This document shows, piece after piece, positions 56,956-64,000 of a stretch of DNA of 64,000 bases. Below the pieces are notes generated by a model that did no database searches, was not told where the DNA came from, and saw only the letters and a list, made by a program, of their open reading frames with translations. The position numbers and the translations under genes were made by a program. The stretch spans positions 4,712,001-4,776,000 of the forward strand of contig NZ_CP061281.1 of assembly GCF_014621695.1 (NCBI RefSeq), in the 5' to 3' direction. The DNA comes from Streptomyces xanthii (lineage in GTDB: Bacteria; Actinomycetota; Actinomycetes; Streptomycetales; Streptomycetaceae). How positions within the stretch are numbered: position 1 is the stretch's first letter; every line of letters starts with the position of its first letter.

Positions 56956-56961
56956 TAGACT
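56956..56961 (+). promoter_or_regulatory. -10 hexamer of a likely leaderless promoter (S41 protease)
   Basis: TAGACT followed by 7 nt and the ATG at 56969. It stands right behind the ftsX terminator, so the protease gene is independently transcribed. Confidence 0.55.
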
Positions 56962-56968
56962 CACCGGC

Positions 56969-58132
56969 ATGTCCGGCCCGGAGCTGTTCTCCCGGCCCCG
57001 TCGCTTCGGCCGCGGGGCGGCCCTGACATTGGTCTTCGCGAGCGTCCTCGCCGCGGGGGCCGCCGCCGGCGGACTGCCGGGCGATCCGCGCGCGGCCGGG
57101 ACCCGGCAGGACCACAAGGTCGCCGCCGCGCACCGCGAGCCGCTTGCCGATCCCACCGAGGCCGCCGCGGAGGCCATGGCTGACGGCAAGTCACCCACGC
57201 AGGCCGCCGAGGAGGCCGTCAGCCGCAGCGGCGACCGCTGGGCCGCCGTCTACTCCCAGGGCGAGTACGAGGAGTTCGAGCAGTCCCTCGACGGCGAGTA
57301 CACCGGCGTCGGTCTGTGGGCCCGGCGCACCGCGGGCGGCGCCCTCCAGGTCACCAAGGTGCGCGACGGCTCGCCCGCGCGGGAGGCCGGCATCCGTGAG
57401 GGAGACCGGATCACCTCCGTCGACGGCGCGCGCGTCACCGGACGCCCCGTCACCGAGGTCCTCGCCCTGCTGCGCGGCGAGCACGCCGGCACGGCCGTAG
57501 AGATCGGCCTGCGGCGCGGCAAGCGCGCGTGGACCGAGACCCTGCGCCGCGCGGCCCTGTCCACCGACCCGGTCACCGTGACCCGGCTCGGCGCCGACGG
57601 CACCCTCGTGAAGGTGAGCGCCTTCACCAAGGGCGCGGGCGCGCAGGTGCGCTCCGCGGTCCGCGCCGCCCCCGCGAGCGGCGGCCTCGTCCTCGACCTG
57701 CGGGGGAACTCGGGCGGGCTGGTCACGGAGGCGGTCAAGGCGGCCTCCGCGTTCCTCGACGGCGGGCTCGTCGCCACCTACGACGTGCGCGGCACGCAGC
57801 GGGCGCTGCACGCCGAGCGCGGCGGCGACACCACCAGACCCGTGGTCGTGCTCGTCGACAGCGGGACGATGAGCGCGGCCGAACTGCTGACCGGAGCCCT
57901 GCAGGACCGCGGCCGTGCGGTCGTCGTGGGCGCCCGCACCTTCGGCAAGGGCTCGGTCCAGATGCCGAGCCGGCTGCCCGACGGCTCCGTGGTGGAGCTG
58001 ACCGTCGGGCACTACCGCACTCCTTCGGGCGGCACCGTCGACGGCCGGGGCATCACCCCGGACCTGGAGGTCGACGCGGCGGCGCTGCGTCGGGCCGAGA
58101 CAGTATTGAGTGGCCTCGGGGACCCCTCGTAG
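56969..58132 (+). CDS. S41 family C-terminal processing protease
   Basis: The 387-residue protein has an N-terminal signal or anchor ([20 protein letters not shown]), a PDZ domain (residues 112-185; [29 protein letters not shown]) and the catalytic S41 domain. The serine lies in [16 protein letters not shown] and the lysine in TFGKGSVQM. It is exported and would cleave C-terminal ends of envelope proteins, possibly including division proteins since it neighbours ftsEX. It overlaps nothing and ends 7 bp before smpB. Confidence 0.93.
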   Translation: MSGPELFSRPRRFGRGAALTLVFASVLAAGAAAGGLPGDPRAAGTRQDHKVAAAHREPLADPTEAAAEAMADGKSPTQAAEEAVSRSGDRWAAVYSQGEYEEFEQSLDGEYTGVGLWARRTAGGALQVTKVRDGSPAREAGIREGDRITSVDGARVTGRPVTEVLALLRGEHAGTAVEIGLRRGKRAWTETLRRAALSTDPVTVTRLGADGTLVKVSAFTKGAGAQVRSAVRAAPASGGLVLDLRGNSGGLVTEAVKAASAFLDGGLVATYDVRGTQRALHAERGGDTTRPVVVLVDSGTMSAAELLTGALQDRGRAVVVGARTFGKGSVQMPSRLPDGSVVELTVGHYRTPSGGTVDGRGITPDLEVDAAALRRAETVLSGLGDPS

Positions 58133-58139
58133 TGCGAAA

Positions 58140-58703
58140 ATGGCCAGCACTATGGCCAAGGGAATGTACGTACCGAAGGAGTCCCAGCCCAAGCAGGGCA
58201 AGGGGGCGGCGTCCTCCAAGAAGGACGGCAAGCGCAAGATCGTCGCGCAGAACAAGAAGGCGCGGCACGACTACCTGATCATGGACACCTACGAGGCCGG
58301 CATCGTGCTGACCGGTACCGAGGTCAAGTCGCTGCGCCAGGGGCGCGCGTCCCTGGCCGACGCCTTCGTCCAGGTCGACGGGAACGAGGCGTGGCTGCAC
58401 AACGCCCACATCCCCGAGTACAGCCAGGGCACGTGGACCAACCACGCGGTGCGGCGCAAGCGCAAGCTGCTCCTGCACCGTGAGGAGATCGACAAGCTGG
58501 AGGCGAAGTCCCAGGAGACCGGGCACACGATCGTGACGCTCGCGCTCTACTTCAAGGACGGCCGCGCGAAGGCGGAGATCGCGCTCGCCAAGGGCAAGAA
58601 GGAGTACGACAAGCGGCAGACGCTGCGCGAGCAGCAGGACCGCCGGGACTCGGACCGCGCCATCGCGGCCGCCAAGCGGCGTCAGCGGGCGCGCGAGCGC
58701 TGA
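58140..58703 (+). CDS. smpB: SsrA-binding protein SmpB
   Basis: The 187-residue RNA-binding protein brings tmRNA to stalled ribosomes. It has [12 protein letters not shown], the OB-fold core ([31 protein letters not shown]) and the basic C-terminal tail ([20 protein letters not shown]) that reads as an mRNA mimic in the empty channel. The N-terminus is 25 residues longer than in many bacteria. The start is uncertain: ATGs at 58140, 58152 and 58164 are all in frame and none has a clear site. tmRNA itself follows about 125 bp downstream. Confidence 0.96.
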   Translation: MASTMAKGMYVPKESQPKQGKGAASSKKDGKRKIVAQNKKARHDYLIMDTYEAGIVLTGTEVKSLRQGRASLADAFVQVDGNEAWLHNAHIPEYSQGTWTNHAVRRKRKLLLHREEIDKLEAKSQETGHTIVTLALYFKDGRAKAEIALAKGKKEYDKRQTLREQQDRRDSDRAIAAAKRRQRARER

Positions 58704-58829
58704 GCCGTAGCCGCGGGGCGCGGGGCCGTGGGAATAGGCTGGCACCCGCGTGCGTTGGTCACGTACGATGGAACACGTCCTCCACCGCGGGGACACCGGG
58801 TCGCGAGGCCCACTTTGAAAAAACAACAT

Positions 58830-59195
58830 GGGGATGATCGGTTTCGACAGCGGATGTCGAAGCAGGGGAAGCGTGTCGAGGAAGCGGCAATGATCTCGTA
58901 AACCATATGTCGCAACCAATAATCGCCAACACCAAGCGCGATTCCTTCGCCCTCGCTGCCTAAGTAGCGACTTGCGAAGTGTCAGCCCGGGGCTGTTCCC
59001 GACCCGGATCCTGGCATCAGCTAGGGGACTAAACCTTGATCCCGGTCACGGGGTGAAGAGGGAAATCAAACAGTGACTGAGCCCGTTCCGGACTTGTCTG
59101 GGTGATCCGGAGGGCCGAGAAACTCGTACCAGACTGCACACGGAGAAGCCCTGTTTGTTCACCGTTGGACGCGGGTTCGATTCCCGCCATCTCCA
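58830..59195 (+). ncRNA. ssrA: Transfer-messenger RNA (tmRNA)
   Basis: The 5' end GGGGATG pairs with CATCTCC (59188-59194), forming the alanine-tRNA-like acceptor stem. The T arm GCGGGTTCGATTCCCGC precedes it. The tag-coding part is at 58925-58963, and pseudoknot-type segments lie between. The 3' CCA is not encoded: CGA follows the discriminator A. Length is about 366 nt, normal for actinobacteria. It works with SmpB to rescue ribosomes stuck on broken mRNAs. Confidence 0.97.
58925..58963 (+). other. tmRNA proteolysis tag coding sequence
   Basis: Starting at the resume codon GCC, it encodes ANTKRDSFALAA, ended by TAA. The C-terminal ALAA is the degradation signal. From memory the S. coelicolor tag is longer, with extra residues between DS and FALAA. 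Confidence 0.85.
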
Positions 59196-59297
59196 CGAGG
59201 CGGTGCCCGGATTCTGCTCGCGGACTGCGCGAGCCGAGTCCGCCCCGTCGGGACTCCTGGGGGCATGCCCCCCAGACCCCCTCATCCCATGCGATAC

Positions 59298-59326
59298 AGG
59301 CCCGACCGTCTTCGACGGCCGGGCCT
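59298..59326 (+). terminator. Terminator beyond tmRNA
   Basis: AGGCCCGACCGTC and GACGGCCGGGCCT pair with one mismatch around TTC, followed by TTGT. Confidence 0.75.
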
Positions 59327-59346
59327 TTGTCGTTCCGGTTCCGGGC

Positions 59347-60087
59347 TCAGACGATGTGGCGGCCGCCGTCCACGGTGAGGACGTCGCCCGTCGTGTACGC
59401 GGCGTCCAGGAGGTAGAGCGCGGCCTCGGCCACGTCCTCGGGCGTGCCCACGCGGCGCAGCGGGGTGTTGGCCGTGATCCAGTCCCGCGAGCTCTCCCAG
59501 ACCTCCTCGGCCTCCGCGTACCAGGGGGTGTCGATCAGGCCGGGCGCGATGGCGTTCACGCGGACCTCCGGGCCGAGCTGGGAGGCGAGCAGCCGGGTCA
59601 GGTGGTTCACCGCCGCCTTGCTCACCGCGTACGGGATCGAGCTGCCCAGCGCCCGGGTCGCCGAGACCGAGGAGACGTTGACGACCGCTCCGGCGCCGGA
59701 GGCGCGCAGGTGCGGGGCCGCGGCCGTGACCATCTGCCAGACGCCGATCACGTTGACGTCGAGGAGGTCCCGCCAGGTGTCGGCGCCGACCGCGTCGAGG
59801 TCGTCGAGCGGGATGAAGCGGGTCGCGCCCGCGTTGTTCACCAGCACGTCGAGCCGGCCGTACGTGTCGATCGCGGTCCGGACGATCCGGCGCGCGTCGG
59901 CCGGGTCGGACACGTCGCCGCGCACGTACACCGCGTCGGGGAGCTGTGCGGCCAGCTCCCGTCCCGCGGCCTCGCTGCCGGCCGAGTTCACGACGACCCG
60001 CAGGCCCTCCGCCGCGAAACGGCGGGCCATGGCCGCGCCGATCCCGGAGGACGAACCCGTGATGACCGCGACGCGGTTCTCTCCCAT
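59347..60087 (-). CDS. SDR family NAD(P)-dependent oxidoreductase
   Basis: The 246-residue classical SDR has the cofactor loop TGSSSGIGAAMA, NNAG, the catalytic triad Ser in NVSSVSATRA with YAVSK (Tyr/Lys), and the C-terminal GGRHIV. The substrate is unknown. An AGGGGGC site precedes the ATG at 60087. It faces the tmRNA terminator and is unrelated to the flanking division genes. Confidence 0.93.
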   Translation of the reverse strand: MGENRVAVITGSSSGIGAAMARRFAAEGLRVVVNSAGSEAAGRELAAQLPDAVYVRGDVSDPADARRIVRTAIDTYGRLDVLVNNAGATRFIPLDDLDAVGADTWRDLLDVNVIGVWQMVTAAAPHLRASGAGAVVNVSSVSATRALGSSIPYAVSKAAVNHLTRLLASQLGPEVRVNAIAPGLIDTPWYAEAEEVWESSRDWITANTPLRRVGTPEDVAEAALYLLDAAYTTGDVLTVDGGRHIV

Positions 60088-60201
60088 GTGACTGCCCCCT
60101 GCTGTGTCGGTGCCTGTGTGGCGTGCTGCTTGCCGGGGGAGTGGATCACGGATTCCCGCTAGATGGAAATTGCTTTCCGTGATGCGGAAATGAAGGGGTG
60201 G

Positions 60202-61527
60202 TTATCGGCCGGGGCGGCGGGTGTAGCCGTACAGGGCCAGAAGCAGGGCGCAGCCGGCCGCCGCGACCGGCACCGCGTACGCCGCCGTCGCGCCCCAGTG
60301 CTCCACCGCCGTGCCGCCCGCCGCCGAGCCGCACGCGATGCCGCCGAGCAGGCCCGTCACGGCGAGGGTCATGCCCTCGTTCAACTGGGCCGCCGGTGTG
60401 CGCTGTTGGACCAGGGTCATGCCCGCGACCATCGTCGGCGCCGTCGCCATGCCCGCGATCAGGAGCGCCCCGCCGAGCACGAACAGGGAGCCGGTGAGCG
60501 CGGCCGCGAGCAGCGGCAGGGTCATCAGGACCGTCATCGCCGCCACGCACAGCGGGTGCCTGCGGTCGGCGGGGCCGGTGGGCTTGAGGGCGCCGTTGAC
60601 CAGGCCCGCCGCACCCGAGCCCGCGGCCTGCAGCGCGAGGATCGCGCCCGCCCACACCTTGTGGCCCTGCGCGTCGGCGAACGCCACCGTGACGACCTCG
60701 AGCGAGCCGAAGATCCCGCCCGTCGCCAGGAAGGAGAGGAGCAGCGGCGGCATGCCCCGCACGCGCAGCGGAGTGCGCGCGTGCTCCGTACGGGCGTGGA
60801 CCGGGGGTTCCGTGGAGCGCTGCGCGGCGAAGACCAGGATGCCGCTGACCATGAGGAACACCGAGGCCAGCGTGCCCGCCTCCGGGAACAGCGAGCCGCA
60901 CAGGAAGGCGGCGACGACCGGGCCGAGCATGTAGCAGAACTCGTCCGCGGCCTGCTCGAAGGAGTTCGCCGTGTGCAGGGCGTCCGGATCGTCCGCGAAC
61001 AGGTGCGCCCAGCGCGCCCGGGACATCCCGCCCGTGTTGGGCGTCGCCGCCGTCGCCACGTAGGCGGCGAACAGGGTCCAGTCCGGCGCCCCGAAGCGCA
61101 CGCACAGCAGCAGCCCGAGCGAACCGCACGCCGAGGCCGCGACCGCGGGCACCGCCACCCTGGCCTGCCCGAACCGGTCCACCAGGCGTGCCGTCCACGG
61201 GCCGACGACCGCGTTGGCGACCAGGCCCGTCGCGGTGACGGCCCCGGCGAGCGCGTAGGAGCCGCGCACCCCCGAGATCATGATCACGGCACTGATGCTG
61301 AACATGCCCTGCGGGAACCGGGCCAGCAGATTGCCGAGGGTGAAGGCGAGGGCGCCGGGCACGGAGAAGAGACGGCGGTAGGAGTTGGAGCGACGGGCCG
61401 GGCGGGTGGAGGTTTGGTGGGGTGCGCCGTCGTCGGTGGCGGGAGCCTCAGGGAGGGTGCCGGCGCCGGAGGGTGTGCCGCCGGGGAGGGCATCGGGGGC
61501 GGGGGAGGGGGTGAGGGCGTCTGGCAT
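60202..61527 (-). CDS. MFS transporter
   Basis: The 441-residue protein has about 12 membrane helices in two halves, after a 50-residue proline-rich cytosolic N-terminus. The loop GPWTARLVDRFGQARV matches the MFS inter-helix motif A. It probably exports a small molecule. It is divergent from a LysR gene, separated by 83 bp, which is the usual arrangement for a LysR-controlled transporter. Confidence 0.88.
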   Translation of the reverse strand: MPDALTPSPAPDALPGGTPSGAGTLPEAPATDDGAPHQTSTRPARRSNSYRRLFSVPGALAFTLGNLLARFPQGMFSISAVIMISGVRGSYALAGAVTATGLVANAVVGPWTARLVDRFGQARVAVPAVAASACGSLGLLLCVRFGAPDWTLFAAYVATAATPNTGGMSRARWAHLFADDPDALHTANSFEQAADEFCYMLGPVVAAFLCGSLFPEAGTLASVFLMVSGILVFAAQRSTEPPVHARTEHARTPLRVRGMPPLLLSFLATGGIFGSLEVVTVAFADAQGHKVWAGAILALQAAGSGAAGLVNGALKPTGPADRRHPLCVAAMTVLMTLPLLAAALTGSLFVLGGALLIAGMATAPTMVAGMTLVQQRTPAAQLNEGMTLAVTGLLGGIACGSAAGGTAVEHWGATAAYAVPVAAAGCALLLALYGYTRRPGR

Positions 61528-61598
61528 GGGACGAGCCTCGCCGCGGTGCGGGGCCGGGGTCCAACACCTGTTCGGTGCCGATTCACGCGGCTGCGTTG

Positions 61599-61604
61599 TA
61601 AGTT
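61599..61604 (+). promoter_or_regulatory. -10 hexamer of a likely leaderless promoter (LysR gene)
   Basis: TAAGTT followed by 6 nt and the ATG at 61611. It lies in the 83-bp divergent region shared with the MFS gene. Confidence 0.5.
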
Positions 61605-61610
61605 CGGGCG

Positions 61611-62588
61611 ATGCCGTCGTCGTACGTCGAACCCCGTCTGCTGCGCGCCTTCCTCGCCGTCGCCGAGGAACTGCACTTCACCCGGGCCGCCGCCCGGCTC
61701 TACGTCGCCCAGCAGGCGCTGAGCCGGGACATCCGGCGCCTGGAGCGCGAGCTCGGCGCCGAGCTGTTCACGCGGACCACCCGGCAGGTCGCGCTCACCG
61801 CCGACGGGGCGCGGCTGCTGCCCCACGCGCGGCGGGCGATCGAGGCGCAGGACGCGCTGCTCGCCGCGTTCGCCGGGCCCCCGCCGGAGCGCGGGCCGCT
61901 CCTCGTGGACGTGAACAGTCCGGGGCTCGTGCACGAACGCGTGCTGGCGCGGGCCCGCGAACTCGCCCCCGAGCAGGAGCTGATGACCCGCTACGAGAGT
62001 GGTCTGACCGGCGCCGCCGCCGAGATCCTCGCCGGGCGCCTCGACGTGTCCTTCGGCCGCTTCGCCGGACTCGACCCGGCCGTCCGGGCCCGCCTCGACC
62101 AGCAGCCGGTGCGCTACGAGCCGATGGCGATCGTGCTGCCCGAGGACCATCCGCTGGCCGCGCTCGACGCGGTGCCGCTGGACCGGCTCGCGGGAGAGGC
62201 CGTGTACGCGGGGGCGGGCAATCCGCGGACCCCGGAGTGGACGGATCTGGCCAGGAGGCTGTTCGAAGGGCGGGGCATCGAGGTCGCGCCGCCGGCCCCG
62301 CTCGCCGTCGGACAGGAGGAATTCCGGCGGATCATGACCAAGTACCGGAATCCCGTCCTCACGGGAGTGGACTTTCCGGCCATGCCCGGGACGGTCCGCA
62401 GACCCCTCGTCGACCCGGTGCCCCTGTCACCCGTGTCGCTGGTGTGGCGCAAGGGGCGACAGCACCCCGGAATCCAGGCGTTGAGGGCGGCGGCGGCCGC
62501 CCTCGCGGCCGACAACGGCTGGCTCGAATGTCCCGCGAATGGCTGGATTCCGACCATGGATGCACGCATCATGATGAGGCGGACCTGA
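61611..62588 (+). CDS. LysR family transcriptional regulator
   Basis: The 325-residue protein has the LysR winged helix at the N-terminus (RLLRAFLAVAEELHFTRAAA ... QQALSRDIRRLERELGAELF) and a periplasmic-binding-like co-inducer domain (DVNSPGLVHERVLARARELA, ARLDQQPVRYEPMAIVLPED). It is divergent from the MFS transporter gene and probably controls it. The ligand is unknown. Confidence 0.92.
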   Translation: MPSSYVEPRLLRAFLAVAEELHFTRAAARLYVAQQALSRDIRRLERELGAELFTRTTRQVALTADGARLLPHARRAIEAQDALLAAFAGPPPERGPLLVDVNSPGLVHERVLARARELAPEQELMTRYESGLTGAAAEILAGRLDVSFGRFAGLDPAVRARLDQQPVRYEPMAIVLPEDHPLAALDAVPLDRLAGEAVYAGAGNPRTPEWTDLARRLFEGRGIEVAPPAPLAVGQEEFRRIMTKYRNPVLTGVDFPAMPGTVRRPLVDPVPLSPVSLVWRKGRQHPGIQALRAAAAALAADNGWLECPANGWIPTMDARIMMRRT

Positions 62589-62748
62589 GGCGTGGGCACG
62601 AGCGTCACCCGGGTGCGCTACATTCTTGGTCCGGGCGCAGTGTGATAAGGGGGGCGCCCGGATCGGGTGGGGGCCCGGTCCGGTCGACGATGCTCGGACA
62701 GTCGCGTGCGCACCCCATGAAACATGCCCCTGGGGGGAAGAGCGTACG

Positions 62749-63516
62749 GTGGAAAATTGGCGTGAAGATGCCCTGACAGGGCAGACGCATGATCCGAACG
62801 AGGTGACGGTCCAGCTCGACGGCGCGGGCCGCCAGTTGAGCGAACTCCTCGCGACCACGTCGGGCCCGGGTGCTCCCGCGCCGGACGACAAGGAAGTCCC
62901 CGTCTTCGTCGACGACTCGGGGCGCCGCAGCCGCACCTTCCGCCGCATAGGCGTGGCCGTCGGCCTCGCCTGCGCCGCGTACGCCGTCGTCGTCGTCGCC
63001 ACCCTGCTCTCGGGCAACTCCAGCGCGCCCTGGCTGCCGATGGAGGCCGAGCACAAGGGGCCCGCCGGGCAGGTCGACAGCGACCCGCTCGTCCCCGCCG
63101 ACTCCGCGACGCCCACCACGTCCCCCGGCGGCACCCCGTCCCCGAGCGACTCCGGCTCCGCCTCGCCCGGCACCAGCACCGACCCCACGACCGGCACCGC
63201 GCCGGCCGGCGCCACCCCCGGCGACACCACGACCGGCACCGGCACCACCCCCGCCGACCGCCCCACCGGCGGCGGCAGGACCACCCCGCCCCCGGTCGAC
63301 CCGCCGGACCCGACGGACGACCCGCCCCCGACCCAGGGCCCGACCGACGGTCCCACCGACCCCGCCACGACGCCCCCGGCCGAGCCGACCGACGACCCGC
63401 CGGCCGAGCCGGCCGGCGGCGGCACCGACACCGTCGCGTCCCGGACCCTCGCCCCGAGCACCGGCGCCGATGCCTCGGCCCCGCCCGTCGCGTCCCCCGA
63501 AAGCAGCGTCCTGTAG
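62749..63516 (+). CDS. Single-pass membrane protein with Pro/Thr-rich outer region
   Basis: The 255-residue protein has a 60-residue cytosolic head (LTGQTHDPNEVTVQLDGAGR), a membrane helix (VAVGLACAAYAVVVVATLLS, near residue 75), then about 150 residues rich in Pro, Thr, Gly and Asp (TTPPPVDPPDPTDDPPPTQG). It was probably made as a wall-spanning stalk. GTG at 62749 is preceded by GGGGGGAAG. The next gene begins directly after its TAG stop, so the two are co-transcribed. In memory of S. coelicolor this stands before a deacetylase/transferase gene. Confidence 0.75.
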   Translation: MENWREDALTGQTHDPNEVTVQLDGAGRQLSELLATTSGPGAPAPDDKEVPVFVDDSGRRSRTFRRIGVAVGLACAAYAVVVVATLLSGNSSAPWLPMEAEHKGPAGQVDSDPLVPADSATPTTSPGGTPSPSDSGSASPGTSTDPTTGTAPAGATPGDTTTGTGTTPADRPTGGGRTTPPPVDPPDPTDDPPPTQGPTDGPTDPATTPPAEPTDDPPAEPAGGGTDTVASRTLAPSTGADASAPPVASPESSVL

Positions 63517-64000
63517 ATGTCGTCCCACCGCTCACGTCCCCGGCGGCACAGCGCTGCCCGCAGACGCCGGCTCCCGCTGCGCTATCTGCTGCCCGTCCTG
63601 CTCCTCGTGGCGATGCTCGCGATGCTCATGCTCCGCGGCTACGTGCACAGCGAGATCATGGCCGACCACCGCATCCAGCCCGAGGCGGCCACCGACCACG
63701 TCCCCGAGAAGATCCTCGACGGCGGCCCCGTCATCGACACCCGGGGCGGCCAGGAGAGCAGCCGGTCCATCGACGACCACAAGCTCGTCCTCACCTTCGA
63801 CGACGGCCCCGACCCGGAGTGGACCCCCAAGGTCCTCGACGTCCTGAAGAAGCACGACGCGCACGCCGTCTTCTTCGTCACCGGCACCATGGCCTCCCGC
63901 TACCCCGACCTCGTCCAGCGCATGGTCGAGGAGGGCCACGAGGTCGGCCTGCACACCTTCAACCACCCCGACCTCTCCTACCAGTCGAGCAAGCGCATCG
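63517..64000 (+). CDS. Polysaccharide deacetylase, N-terminal part (continues past window)
   Basis: About 161 residues are present. There is a basic N-terminus, a membrane helix (YLLPVLLLVAMLAMLMLRGY) and a NodB domain with TFDDGPDPEWTPKVLDVLKK and the metal ligands in HTFNHPDLS. The family removes acetyl groups from cell-wall or surface polysaccharides. Streptomyces homologues often continue into a GT2 glycosyltransferase domain, which would lie outside this window. The ATG directly follows the TAG of the preceding gene. Confidence 0.85.
   Translation, partial: MSSHRSRPRRHSAARRRRLPLRYLLPVLLLVAMLAMLMLRGYVHSEIMADHRIQPEAATDHVPEKILDGGPVIDTRGGQESSRSIDDHKLVLTFDDGPDPEWTPKVLDVLKKHDAHAVFFVTGTMASRYPDLVQRMVEEGHEVGLHTFNHPDLSYQSSKRI

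Noticed and set aside
59130..59198. Separate tRNA gene
   Set aside because: The T arm and acceptor pair with the 5' end at 58830 and belong to tmRNA; there is no anticodon arm.
58830..59346. Integrated element at the tmRNA 3' end
   Set aside because: The tmRNA end is a frequent att site, but no integrase or repeated end is seen; an SDR gene follows.

Overview
This 64 kb window is chromosomal DNA of a high-GC actinomycete, almost certainly a Streptomyces. The G+C content looks above 70 %, GTG and TTG starts are frequent, codons end in G or C, and the gene order is the Streptomyces core arrangement around lpqB-comF-hpf-secA, the NAD-glutamate dehydrogenase, pkaA-pkaB-prfB and ftsE-ftsX-smpB-ssrA. 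From memory this matches the SCO3011 to SCO2963 stretch of S. coelicolor; no search was run. There are no phage genes, transposases, CRISPR arrays or integrases. The more variable parts are the cell-wall polymer block and a few inserted regulators and transporters.

Layout. (1) 1-15 kb: 3' part of lpqB, a ComF-like phosphoribosyltransferase, hibernation factor hpf, an orphan NarL-type response regulator, a YcaQ-type DNA glycosylase, an acetyltransferase, secA, a TOPRIM protein, an Rv3235-type protein, a DUF6912-type protein, a HAD hydrolase and a large STAND/LuxR regulator. (2) 15.7-20.7 kb: the 1648-residue NAD-glutamate dehydrogenase. (3) 20.9-41.7 kb: a teichoic-acid-like wall polymer region. 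It holds a dolichol-phosphate-mannose-synthase-like enzyme, two GT2 glycosyltransferases, three GT2/TagF-type fusion enzymes, a TagG/TagH-type ABC exporter and a GT-C-like membrane protein. It is interrupted by a TetR gene, a two-component pair, a blasticidin-deaminase-like cytidine deaminase overlapping an ADP-ribosylglycohydrolase, and the divergent ohrR/ohr pair. (4) 41.7-45.4 kb: a sugar ABC importer without its own ATPase. (5) 45.8-53.5 kb: a soluble FHA/EssC-like ATPase, Ser/Thr kinases PkaA and PkaB, and release factor 2. (6) 53.8-59.2 kb: a sortase-substrate surface protein, a small zinc-ribbon membrane protein, ftsE, ftsX, an S41 protease, smpB and tmRNA. (7) 59.3-64 kb: an SDR, an MFS transporter with a divergent LysR, a proline-rich membrane protein, and the start of a polysaccharide deacetylase.

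How the parts fit. The wall-polymer block codes for making glycosylated polyol-phosphate chains (GT2 and TagF domains) and exporting them (TagGH-like pair). Its three fusion enzymes have lost different motifs, which suggests a division of labour. smpB and ssrA form the trans-translation ribosome-rescue pair, and prfB and hpf add further translation functions. The FHA ATPase, PkaA and PkaB form a compact phospho-signalling neighbourhood. Two sequence-level patterns recur. At least eleven genes start 6-8 nt after a TANNNT -10 hexamer, as expected for leaderless mRNAs. A GC-rich intergenic element built on GCGCAGTTCCCCGCGCCCCT occurs several times, often next to or inside a hairpin.
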